Below are positions 6,857 through 14,185 of a DNA stretch of 64,000 bases, piece after piece; position 1 is the first letter of the stretch; each line of letters starts with the position of its first letter. The notes below the pieces were generated by a model that saw nothing but the letters and a program-made list of their open reading frames with translations, was not told the DNA's origin and searched no databases. The position numbers were made by a program, and so were the translations under genes. Location of the stretch: the NCBI GenBank assembly GCA_021732085.1, contig JAKFVQ010000027.1:248001-312000 (forward strand). The letters run 5' to 3'. This stretch comes from Candidatus Obscuribacterales bacterium. Its GTDB lineage: Bacteria > Cyanobacteriota > Vampirovibrionia > Obscuribacterales > Obscuribacteraceae.

Positions 6857-9460
6857 CTATTTATCTTTACTCTTCAGCGCATTCTGCAAGGACAGCGGCA
6901 CTGTCGAATAAATGCCGGGACGAACTTCAGGTTGCCATACTTTTGGCGTCAGATCCTTTATATTGCTGGATGCTTTAAAGTCGCCGTTCTTAATACTTCC
7001 TTTCTCGACCAAATACTTCGCAAGCAAATCAACTTGCGATAGGCGAATTGGCTGTGCATCGACCAGCACTCTTGCATCTGCTGCGCTGTGATACTTTCCG
7101 AAAGCCCAATTATCAGCCTGAAGAAATCGGGGATCTTTTGGATCGTTCGTAATGATTCCTCGCTTGCCCCACTTTTCGATCGGATGGAATAGCGTCAGTA
7201 CGTCGTACTTTTTGCCATTCTCGATGGGGACAAACTTACCTGACTGTTGATCTAATACTTCAATTGAAGTTATGCGGTGACCAGCAGGACGCGAGCGATC
7301 GAAGGCGTACCGTAGGCCTTCGGTCTGGACGAAGTTGCCGGTATAATCATAAAACTCCGGTTTTGGTGCTTCACTAAAAAAGCGGCTGGTATTTGCCTTG
7401 ATCCTGTCCCCTAATGAACTAGGCGCCACTGTTGCTGGTGGCAGATCGTGGACTGCAAAATTGAGTGCACCACGGATTTGATCCCCTGTCATTCGGGCTA
7501 CGGTCAACTCGTTCAATTCGCGCTCGATTGAGCCGGTATTGAGGAATGTGTTCGATAGTTTCAAGTGGTTAGTGTCGCCGGGTGTGAAGCCTTCTTTAAT
7601 ATCCCCAGTGTGTTTCATCACGATGCTTACGTTCTTAATCGGTGCTTGTCCGGCGGCTTCTCGAACCGCGTTTATCTCAGGTAGATGAGCATTCGTTTGA
7701 TCGCGCAGAGCCCTGCTTATTAGCGTCCCGAGTGGGGTCTGCTCTCCGCTTTGTCCGCGCAGCCCGTGAGTACTAATTGGCTCTTTGATTTGAACCTGAT
7801 ATTGAATGGCTTCCAATTTTGCGACATCGCCAATTTCGGACTGAATGTAGTTGCGAATGCCTAGGTCAGGTTCGATAGCTGCATTTATTTCGTGAAGTTT
7901 GCCACCACTTCTGAATTTATCAACACTGCCATCAGCCTTAAATGCCAGATTCATTTCTCCTAGCCACTGAGCTTTGGATCCGGCTTGGCTGATTGGTACT
8001 TCGCTTCCGTTTTGAACATTCTTGACCCAGAACGGAAGTGGTTCTATATCATGCGAATGAGCTCCCAGGATCGCTGATATTCCTTTGACGTTTTGAGCAA
8101 GAGCTACATCTTCTGCGCGTCCAAGATGCGAGAGAACGATAACCTTATTTACTCCTTGTGAGTTCAACTCAGAGATAGCCTTCCGTGCCGAATCCTGAGC
8201 ATCCCGATAAACAACGGAGCCCTCCGCCATATCTTCCAATTCTTTGGTGACCAGGCCAATTATGCCTACCTTATCCTTTCCTTGAGGACCTGCTATCTCG
8301 ATAACGCGATATGGTTTGTAGATTCCATCTTTCCCGACTATGCCCGGATGACCAGGCAGTTCGATATTAGTCATAACAGCGGGCATTTCTCTCTTGGTTT
8401 CATTTGCGAGCTGCCTTATGTTTTTCACCCATCCGTCAACGTCCACATTACCAAGTCCTACGTCTGCAACGTGGTTACCCGGAACTGTTCCATGCGGTTT
8501 CATCATTTCTATGGCTTTGGTTTCGACGTAGCCGAGTTTTGTTGATCCTGCTACGACATTTCCAGAATAGTTATCTCCCAATTCAAAAAGTAGAGGGTTC
8601 CTGCCGGCATTCGCTGAGCTTTCCCGGAGCGCTGCTGCTTTAGTCGCAAGCTGAGGAAGTGACGCTTCTTGCCCAATGAGCGCGCTATGCATGTCATTGA
8701 AGTGAAGGACATCAACTCTCGTTAGTCCCCGTTCGCCTTGCCATGCTGCTTTTGTATAGGACCCAATTTCTCTGGCATTGGCTATTCCAGAAATTCCGGT
8801 TGAAAGACCTAACCCAAAAGCGGTCCCAATTGCGGTGTTAATACTTATGTCTTTGACGACCTTGCCCAGTCCTTGAGCGCTTCCAAGTTCGTTTCTGTGA
8901 TCGTATAAGGCATGCGCTGTACTCCACATTCCGGAGCCAACAAATCCGCCAGTGCTTCCTCGAAGAGCATGGCTAAGCAGTCGCTCTTGCAGCGAGCTAT
9001 CTAATACCTTGCTGCCGACTTCGAAGGCTTGCTCCGGACCAAGTGTTTTGCCTGCATATTTGAAGCCGAGATTTCTTGTGAAGCTCTTCGCTACCTTACT
9101 TTCAACTTTGCTTGCTGCCACTCCGGCAAAGCCATCAACTGCTCCCCATGCAAGATCGGCCGCCGAAATCGTCCGATCTTCGCTTTTAAGCAACGCCGTT
9201 TCCATGGCGCCCTTGACGCCAAATTTCGTGATACCTGAGCCAACGGCAGTTACGAGTATCTTTCCGGCAAGACCATATTTGCTGCGATCTATCACAGACC
9301 AGCTAGCGGCACCAGCTATAGTCGCGGCAATTGTGCCGCTGAATTCAGAAGCAGCTTGCTTGAGCCAGATGTTTTTGTCGGGCACGCTGTCATCTAATAA
9401 TTTCTTGTTGACCTCTAAATTCGCTTGGGTTTGCGATTTATCGGTTATTCCGTTGTCCAA
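6857..9460 (-). CDS. 5'-nucleotidase / UshA-type metallophosphoesterase with N-terminal Gly-rich module
   Basis: 867 residues. From about 247 onward it has the two-domain 5'-nucleotidase plan: metal-binding motifs FNDMH (D256, H258), GDN (D296, N297), GNH (328-330), H445 and GAHSHD (466-471), then a C-terminal substrate domain (about 575-800, with NTGSIERELNE). Such enzymes hydrolyse nucleotides or other phosphate esters, usually outside the membrane. Unusually, there is no signal peptide. Instead residues 30-235 form a Gly/Ala-rich, partly hydrophobic module similar in style to the end of the proteins at 51005 and 54682. The start is TTG at 9460: an in-frame stop lies 18 bases upstream, and AGGGA sits five bases before it. 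A tandem array begins 134 bases upstream. Enzyme class is sure, substrate unknown. Confidence 0.88.
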   Translation of the reverse strand: MDNGITDKSQTQANLEVNKKLLDDSVPDKNIWLKQAASEFSGTIAATIAGAASWSVIDRSKYGLAGKILVTAVGSGITKFGVKGAMETALLKSEDRTISAADLAWGAVDGFAGVAASKVESKVAKSFTRNLGFKYAGKTLGPEQAFEVGSKVLDSSLQERLLSHALRGSTGGFVGSGMWSTAHALYDHRNELGSAQGLGKVVKDISINTAIGTAFGLGLSTGISGIANAREIGSYTKAAWQGERGLTRVDVLHFNDMHSALIGQEASLPQLATKAAALRESSANAGRNPLLFELGDNYSGNVVAGSTKLGYVETKAIEMMKPHGTVPGNHVADVGLGNVDVDGWVKNIRQLANETKREMPAVMTNIELPGHPGIVGKDGIYKPYRVIEIAGPQGKDKVGIIGLVTKELEDMAEGSVVYRDAQDSARKAISELNSQGVNKVIVLSHLGRAEDVALAQNVKGISAILGAHSHDIEPLPFWVKNVQNGSEVPISQAGSKAQWLGEMNLAFKADGSVDKFRSGGKLHEINAAIEPDLGIRNYIQSEIGDVAKLEAIQYQVQIKEPISTHGLRGQSGEQTPLGTLISRALRDQTNAHLPEINAVREAAGQAPIKNVSIVMKHTGDIKEGFTPGDTNHLKLSNTFLNTGSIERELNELTVARMTGDQIRGALNFAVHDLPPATVAPSSLGDRIKANTSRFFSEAPKPEFYDYTGNFVQTEGLRYAFDRSRPAGHRITSIEVLDQQSGKFVPIENGKKYDVLTLFHPIEKWGKRGIITNDPKDPRFLQADNWAFGKYHSAADARVLVDAQPIRLSQVDLLAKYLVEKGSIKNGDFKASSNIKDLTPKVWQPEVRPGIYSTVPLSLQNALKSKDK

Positions 9461-9593
9461 CTCTGTCCCTGTCAGTCAACCACCTGTCCTTACTCTATGG
9501 CTGGGGCGGGGGTCCGGATAGGAGGTAACCACGTAGAAAAGAGCTATTTTTAATCTTTGGAGAAAGGGTAGCCCGCTGCTAGATCTTGGAGCG

Positions 9594-9990
9594 GGATCCA
9601 AAGAGGACGCGGGGCTGATCTCTGAGGCGATATCGGTTTAGGATCCAAAGGGGACGCGGGGCTGATCTCTAAGGCGATATCGGTTCAGGATCCAAAGAGG
9701 AAATGGGGCTGATATCTGAGGCGATATCGGTTTAGGATCCAAAGGGGACGCGGGGCTGATCTCTAAGGCGATATCGGTTCAGGATCCAAAGAGGAAACGG
9801 GGCTGATATCTGAGGCGATATCGGTTCAGGATCCAAAGGGGATGCTGGGCTGATCTCTGAGGCGATATCGGTTCAGGATCCAAAGAGGAAATGGGGCTGA
9901 TCTTTGAGGCGATATCGGTTCAGGATCCAAAGGGGATGCGAGGCTGATCTCTCTGGCGATATCGGTTCAGGATCCAAAGAGGCGATGCGG
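9594..9990. repeat. 47-bp tandem repeat array, eight full copies plus part
   Basis: GGATCC recurs at 9594, 9641, 9688, 9735, 9782, 9829, 9876, 9923 and 9970, exactly 47 bases apart. Each unit carries the core TGATCTCT(A/G)AGGCGATATCGG, a decayed form of the palindromes at 2925 and 3121. Odd units read AAAGAGG and even units AAAGGGG after GGATCC, so the true period is a 94-base dimer; units 2 and 4 look identical. The period is not a multiple of three, so it is not coding. The array lies between the divergent genes starting at 9460 and 10096. Confidence 0.95.
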
Positions 9991-10040
9991 GCCAGTCGGT
10001 AGATGAAACGAGTCGAAGCTGGTGCAGGGCGCGGGGGACT

Positions 10041-10068
10041 TTGGTACATGTCAGGCATAGCGTATAAT
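10041..10068 (+). promoter_or_regulatory. Promoter of the secreted protein at 10096
   Basis: TTGGTA (10041-10046), 16-base spacer, perfect TATAAT (10063-10068). It lies inside the longest open frame starting at 10003, which argues that translation begins downstream, at 10096 or 10123. Confidence 0.65.
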
Positions 10069-10095
10069 AGCGGGATCGGAAAAGGCGGTGATCTC

Positions 10096-10677
10096 TTGAA
10101 AACATTCACTAATTCGAAAAGCATGAGTCTTAGAAGGGCGAAGCATCTGCTCATCTCCCTCCTTCTTGTTTTGTTGGGAGTGGGTCAGTCACCGGCTGTT
10201 AATGCTCAAGCTGAAGCTATGGCGCCGCTTGTGCAGATGGGCGTTCAATTGGCCGCTGCAGTAGTTCCAATGGTTATCCCAGTCGTTGTAACTGGCGCCG
10301 TGATGGGAGCCAGAGCCGCCGCGATGGCTCCGGCGTATATCAAGGAAAAGGTTTCGTCTATTTCCATACCTCGTCCACATTTCAGAAAGAAAAAGGGGTC
10401 GCACGGTGAGGTAGCCCAGAACGAATCAGATTCGGCAACTGAAAATGTAACCGGTGAGGTTGTTGATCCAACATCGCCTGAAGCAGCTGAGGATTCTGAA
10501 GCTGCTCCGAAGCCGAGGGCTGTTGCAGCAAAAGCCGACTCTGAAGAAGAAGCTGTGGAAGAAGAAGCGCCGAAACGCAAAGCTATACCACGGACTACAG
10601 TCAAACCGATGTCCCAGCGTTTGCGAGATGAAGATCCGCAAGCAGCAAAAGATCCTAGCGACTGGTACAACGATTAG
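10096..10677 (+). CDS. Secreted or membrane-anchored protein with acidic tail
   Basis: 193 residues from TTG at 10096, chosen because GGCGGTGATCTC ends directly before it and because a promoter occupies 10041-10068. ATG at 10123 is the alternative but has no ribosome site. A signal-type hydrophobic stretch (LLISLLLVLLGVG) ends near Val-Asn-Ala. A second hydrophobic, Ala/Val/Met-rich stretch follows (about residues 43-80), then a basic patch (PHFRKKKG), then an acidic, Ala-rich, low-complexity tail with repeated EEEA. It is probably anchored by the second hydrophobic segment. I do not recognise a family. Confidence 0.68.
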   Translation: MKTFTNSKSMSLRRAKHLLISLLLVLLGVGQSPAVNAQAEAMAPLVQMGVQLAAAVVPMVIPVVVTGAVMGARAAAMAPAYIKEKVSSISIPRPHFRKKKGSHGEVAQNESDSATENVTGEVVDPTSPEAAEDSEAAPKPRAVAAKADSEEEAVEEEAPKRKAIPRTTVKPMSQRLRDEDPQAAKDPSDWYND

Positions 10678-10755
10678 TCCCAGAAAACAAATCAGAATTT
10701 GCTTGGGCAGCGCTTAGAACTGGGCTGCTAGCGTGCCGAGCCAACAAAGTCATCC

Positions 10756-11547
10756 TTATCCCGGCAGCAAGGCTTCTAGCTGCAAGAACTTTTCCGCGTC
10801 ATGCAGCTCTTCTTGGCTCAACGGTTCTTCTATGAAAGAGTGGGCGAATGCACATTCGAATCCTTCTCGAATTGCGTTGCATAGTTCCTCTATCGGGAGC
10901 TTTCGCCCCAACGCGTCAAAGAGATTCGCATGACGATTCGCTCCTGCTAGCTCAGGACTATCTGTGAGTTTCTTTCCTTCAAGTAACTCCAGCATGAGTC
11001 CTTGCTCTAGATTTAGTGGGATCGATCCGTGCTGGAGAACTGCGCCGCGCCGTCTAAGCTGTGCGCTACCAGCAAGTTTCTTGCCGTCAAATTGGAGATC
11101 GGCATTTGTTGTCGCCAGAAAACAATCGGCAAGATGGCGATAGGGCACCTCGGAGGAACCCAGTTCGGCCTTCAATCCTAGAATGTCGAACGCGTTCTGC
11201 AGACCGCCGCAGATTTGTTTGTAAGCAGCGCTAACACTTCTGGCCAAAATTCCGCCGTCATCCTGACTTATATCGCGAGCCACAAAGGCGTAGGTCAAAT
11301 CTTTGTGATGCAAAACCGCACGTCCGCCTGTTGGCCGTCGAGTGACATCAAATCCCTTTGATCTAATCCGGTCGATGGTATCAGCTCCAATTTTTTGGCT
11401 CAGCCCGATCGTAACGGTCGGTGGGTTGAATGCATAGAGGCGAAGGGTCGGCGCACCGCCATTTAACTGCTGTTCAAGCAAGTATTCATCAATAGCCATA
11501 TTCATGGCGCCTGAGAATTCTTCAAATGGGATGAAGCGGTAACTCAT
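10756..11547 (-). CDS. lipM: Octanoyltransferase (LipM-type lipoate protein ligase fold)
   Basis: 263 residues of the biotin/lipoate protein ligase fold. The substrate loop RRPTGGRAVLHH is at 70-81 and GKKLAGSAQ at 155-163, whose lysine is conserved for catalysis. Cys142, in the stretch ADCFLATTNAD, is where LipM enzymes have their acyl-carrying cysteine, so octanoyl transfer from acyl carrier protein to lipoyl domains is more likely than ATP-dependent ligation of free lipoate. It lies 57 bases downstream of the phosphorylase gene on the same strand and may be co-transcribed. No strong ribosome site is visible before the ATG. An LplA-like ligase remains possible. Confidence 0.82.
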   Translation of the reverse strand: MSYRFIPFEEFSGAMNMAIDEYLLEQQLNGGAPTLRLYAFNPPTVTIGLSQKIGADTIDRIRSKGFDVTRRPTGGRAVLHHKDLTYAFVARDISQDDGGILARSVSAAYKQICGGLQNAFDILGLKAELGSSEVPYRHLADCFLATTNADLQFDGKKLAGSAQLRRRGAVLQHGSIPLNLEQGLMLELLEGKKLTDSPELAGANRHANLFDALGRKLPIEELCNAIREGFECAFAHSFIEEPLSQEELHDAEKFLQLEALLPG

Positions 11548-11604
11548 TGAAAAACGAAACTGCGCTTTAGGTTAGAGAAAAAACGTGACTAGAAGCTCAC
11601 GATA

Positions 11605-12948
11605 CTAGCTTTTAGCCAGCGATAACTGATCCTCGTATTTGATTCTAGCTCTGATCACTTTCGGAGTTTCAACAGGCTTGTCGCTAAATTCTATTGCTTC
11701 AAGAACCTTTTCTGAAGCCATTTTGAAATGCTCTTCGCTATCGGCATAAATGGTTGCGACGGCTTCACCGCCTTTGATTTTGCTTCCTACTTTGCCTTTC
11801 ATAACGACACCAACGGCCAGGTTGATTGGGTCGCCTTTCTTCGCCCGACCCGCTCCCATCAGCTTGCCAGCTTCTGCGATTGTTCGACCGTTTAGGTGGG
11901 CGATCCACTTCTCTGCTTCTCCTGGAGCCATCACATCTCGCTTGATTTTTGCCTGTGGCATAAGCGAGTAATCTTCGATTACCGCAGAGTTGCCGCCTTG
12001 CTTGACGATCAGTTCACGTAATTTGTCCAGTCCTTTACCGGATGAAAGAATCTCTTCGAGTTTCTTTCTTGCTTGCGTCTCGTCTTTCTCTTTGCCGGAC
12101 TCAACAAGCGCCATTGCGCCGAGCGATAAGCAAAGTTCACGCAGGTCCTCGGGACCGCCGCCTTTCAGTGTGTCGATCGCTTCTGCAATTTCCACTGTGT
12201 GTCCAACCGCATTGCCTAATGGTTGCTCCATATCGGTTACGACACAGGTAATTGGTCTCTTCAAACGGTATCCAACTTCTGCCATCGTTCTTGCCAAAGT
12301 GATGGCTTTCTCCTCAGTATCCATGAAGGCGCCTTTGCCGCACTTCACATCGAGGATAATCAAATTGGCTCCGGACGCAATCTTTTTGCACACGACCGAG
12401 GCGGCAATTAGCGGTATCGATTCTACAGTTCCTGTCACATCCCGCAGAGCGTACATGATTCCATCAGCTGGTGCCAGATCCTGCGTTTGACCACCGACAG
12501 CTGCGCCTATTTCCTTTATCTGCGAGATAAAGTCTTCGATTGTCAGATTGACATTGAAACCCGGAATAGCTTCAAGCTTATCGAGCGTGCCACCTGTATG
12601 ACCGAGTCCACGACCTGAAAGCTTCGCCATCGGAATGCCAGCAGCTGCGAGCATCGGGACAAAGACAACCGTTGTCTTATCGCCTACACCACCTGTGCTG
12701 TGCTTGTCACCAACGACTGGTCCAATGCTTGAGAGATCCAACATCTCGCCGGAGCGAGCCATGGCATCAGTTAGGTAAGCAGTCTCGTCCATGCTCATAC
12801 CGTTCAAGCAGACCGCCATCAACCATGAGGAGAGTTGGTAATCTCGATAAGTCTCTGGATTCATCACGGTTTGAATGATGAAGTCGATTTCTTGCTTAGT
12901 ATGTTCGCCGCCTGAACGTTTCTTATTTATCAGATCGACCATGCGCAT
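11605..12948 (-). CDS. deoA: Pyrimidine-nucleoside / thymidine phosphorylase
   Basis: 447 residues, the usual length. Cleaves pyrimidine nucleosides with phosphate to base and (deoxy)ribose-1-phosphate in nucleoside salvage. The phosphate-binding signature DKHSTGGVGDKTT is at 81-93 and SGRGLGHTGGTLDKLEAIPG at about 110-130, both diagnostic. The N-terminal helical domain and C-terminal alpha/beta domain (with GAGRAKKGDPINLAVG) are complete. Thymidine phosphorylase (deoA) and the broader pyrimidine-nucleoside enzyme (pdp) cannot be separated here. It is a soluble dimer in known members. It stands alone upstream of lipM, not in a deo operon. Confidence 0.92.
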   Translation of the reverse strand: MRMVDLINKKRSGGEHTKQEIDFIIQTVMNPETYRDYQLSSWLMAVCLNGMSMDETAYLTDAMARSGEMLDLSSIGPVVGDKHSTGGVGDKTTVVFVPMLAAAGIPMAKLSGRGLGHTGGTLDKLEAIPGFNVNLTIEDFISQIKEIGAAVGGQTQDLAPADGIMYALRDVTGTVESIPLIAASVVCKKIASGANLIILDVKCGKGAFMDTEEKAITLARTMAEVGYRLKRPITCVVTDMEQPLGNAVGHTVEIAEAIDTLKGGGPEDLRELCLSLGAMALVESGKEKDETQARKKLEEILSSGKGLDKLRELIVKQGGNSAVIEDYSLMPQAKIKRDVMAPGEAEKWIAHLNGRTIAEAGKLMGAGRAKKGDPINLAVGVVMKGKVGSKIKGGEAVATIYADSEEHFKMASEKVLEAIEFSDKPVETPKVIRARIKYEDQLSLAKS

Positions 12949-13273
12949 GGTACTGCCCTCGTAGACGCTTGAGTAGGCAATTCTACATTCTTAATTGTGC
13001 AGATGGATATCTCCAGGGTCTTGACAATTCAATTGTAGATATGATTTATAAATTATTGGAGCGAGGCCCCGTGAAGCTTACCAAGAAGTTGTAGGACCTC
13101 CTCCTCATTCTTTGCTTATTTTTCATCAAGCACTAGATGCTTGGGAATGGGCTTTGTGAGCCGTTGGGCGCAGGCGCTTCGACTATGACTTGCGCCAATA
13201 GCTCGCGATCGCAACATAAAAGAGCAAACCGAGACGTACTCTGGCATACTATTTGCAAGAGGAAAACTCATCA
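12949..13273. other. Divergent spacer between deoA and mqnA
   Basis: Apart from the possible promoter at 13021-13052 and a small hairpin (CAAGCA/TGCTTG near 13125-13140), I see nothing. Short open frames here have no ribosome sites. Confidence 0.5.
13021..13052 (+). promoter_or_regulatory. Possible promoter towards mqnA
   Basis: A perfect TTGACA (13021-13026) is followed by an AT-rich stretch with TATAAA at 13047-13052. The 20-base spacing is long, so the -10 assignment is uncertain. Confidence 0.4.
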
Positions 13274-14173
13274 ATGCCACCTGTAAATTCTCGTCTGGAG
13301 CCGGACTCTTCCAAGCAGCAGGACAGTAATAAATTGTCTGCGAAGAGCACTGCTTTTGGGCAAATCTCATTCATCAATGCTCTGCCTGTCGTTTTGCCGC
13401 TAACAGAAGGTGCTATTTCAATCCCTGCTGATCTGGTGTTTGGCAATCCGGCGCAGCTCAATAAAATGCTGAAGGAAAGCGTCCTTCAACTTGGAGCGAT
13501 GAGCTCGTTTTACTTTCTTGAAGATGGTGCTTTTGATCTATTCGACGATGTTTCTATTTCAGGTTCAGGTCAGGTTGGCAGCGTCCTGCTTTTCAGCAAG
13601 GACAATCTTTCTGATTTGGGCGGTAAATTGGTAACAGTACCTGACTCGTCGGCGACATCTATAAAACTGATGCAGGTTTTGTTGCTTGAAGAACTCGGCA
13701 TAAAGCCAGAGCTGAAACTAGATGTTACAGATGGCAAGTCGCTCGATGACGATGAGGTTGCTGCCTGCCTTTTGATTGGCGACAAAGCTTTGGCATTCGA
13801 TTGCGATGACAAATCCAAGCAATTCAAGAAAACAGATCTAGCGCAGTGGTGGCATCGTTGTTTTTCGCTGCCATTTGTATTTGGTGTCTGGGGGGCGCGA
13901 AAAGAATGGAAGCACGATAATGCGGACCATTTCCAAGAAATCTCAGCCGGGCTTGCTAAAGCGAGAGACCTCGGTCTGAATGACATGTTGGAGAAGGTCA
14001 TAGATGAGGCTCATGCCCGCACGCACTTGAGTCGTGAACGCTTGCGTTCTTATTATCTGCAAGATTTGAACTACGATTATACGGAGCAGCACAATCAAGC
14101 TCTGCAACTATTTGAACAGCTTTGTAAGAAATACTCGCTATTCAATAATTTACCGTTAGAACAAAGAGCGTGA
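13274..14173 (+). CDS. mqnA: Chorismate dehydratase MqnA (menaquinone biosynthesis)
   Basis: 299 residues from ATG at 13274, which has AGAGGAAAA about ten bases upstream; a TTG seven codons earlier has no such site. MqnA converts chorismate to 3-enolpyruvyl-benzoate, the first step of the futalosine route to menaquinone. Family features in order: ISFINALPVVLPL near the start, a Leu-rich GAMSSFYFLED segment, SISGSGQVGSVLLFS, and SSATSIKLMQVLLLEELG. The fold is that of a periplasmic-binding-protein-like enzyme, without a signal peptide. No other mqn gene is in the window. The first 30 residues are a charged extension. It is followed 12 bases later by a secreted TPR gene. Confidence 0.82.
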   Translation: MPPVNSRLEPDSSKQQDSNKLSAKSTAFGQISFINALPVVLPLTEGAISIPADLVFGNPAQLNKMLKESVLQLGAMSSFYFLEDGAFDLFDDVSISGSGQVGSVLLFSKDNLSDLGGKLVTVPDSSATSIKLMQVLLLEELGIKPELKLDVTDGKSLDDDEVAACLLIGDKALAFDCDDKSKQFKKTDLAQWWHRCFSLPFVFGVWGARKEWKHDNADHFQEISAGLAKARDLGLNDMLEKVIDEAHARTHLSRERLRSYYLQDLNYDYTEQHNQALQLFEQLCKKYSLFNNLPLEQRA

Positions 14174-14185
14174 GATCGCAGAAAG

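Noticed and set aside
10003..10095. N-terminal extension of the protein at 10096
   Set aside because: A TTGGTA/TATAAT promoter lies within it, and the first codons come from the edge of the repeat array.
9873..10154. Minus-strand open frames across the 47-bp array
   Set aside because: The period is not a multiple of three, so each unit is read in a different frame; the residues only mirror the repeat.
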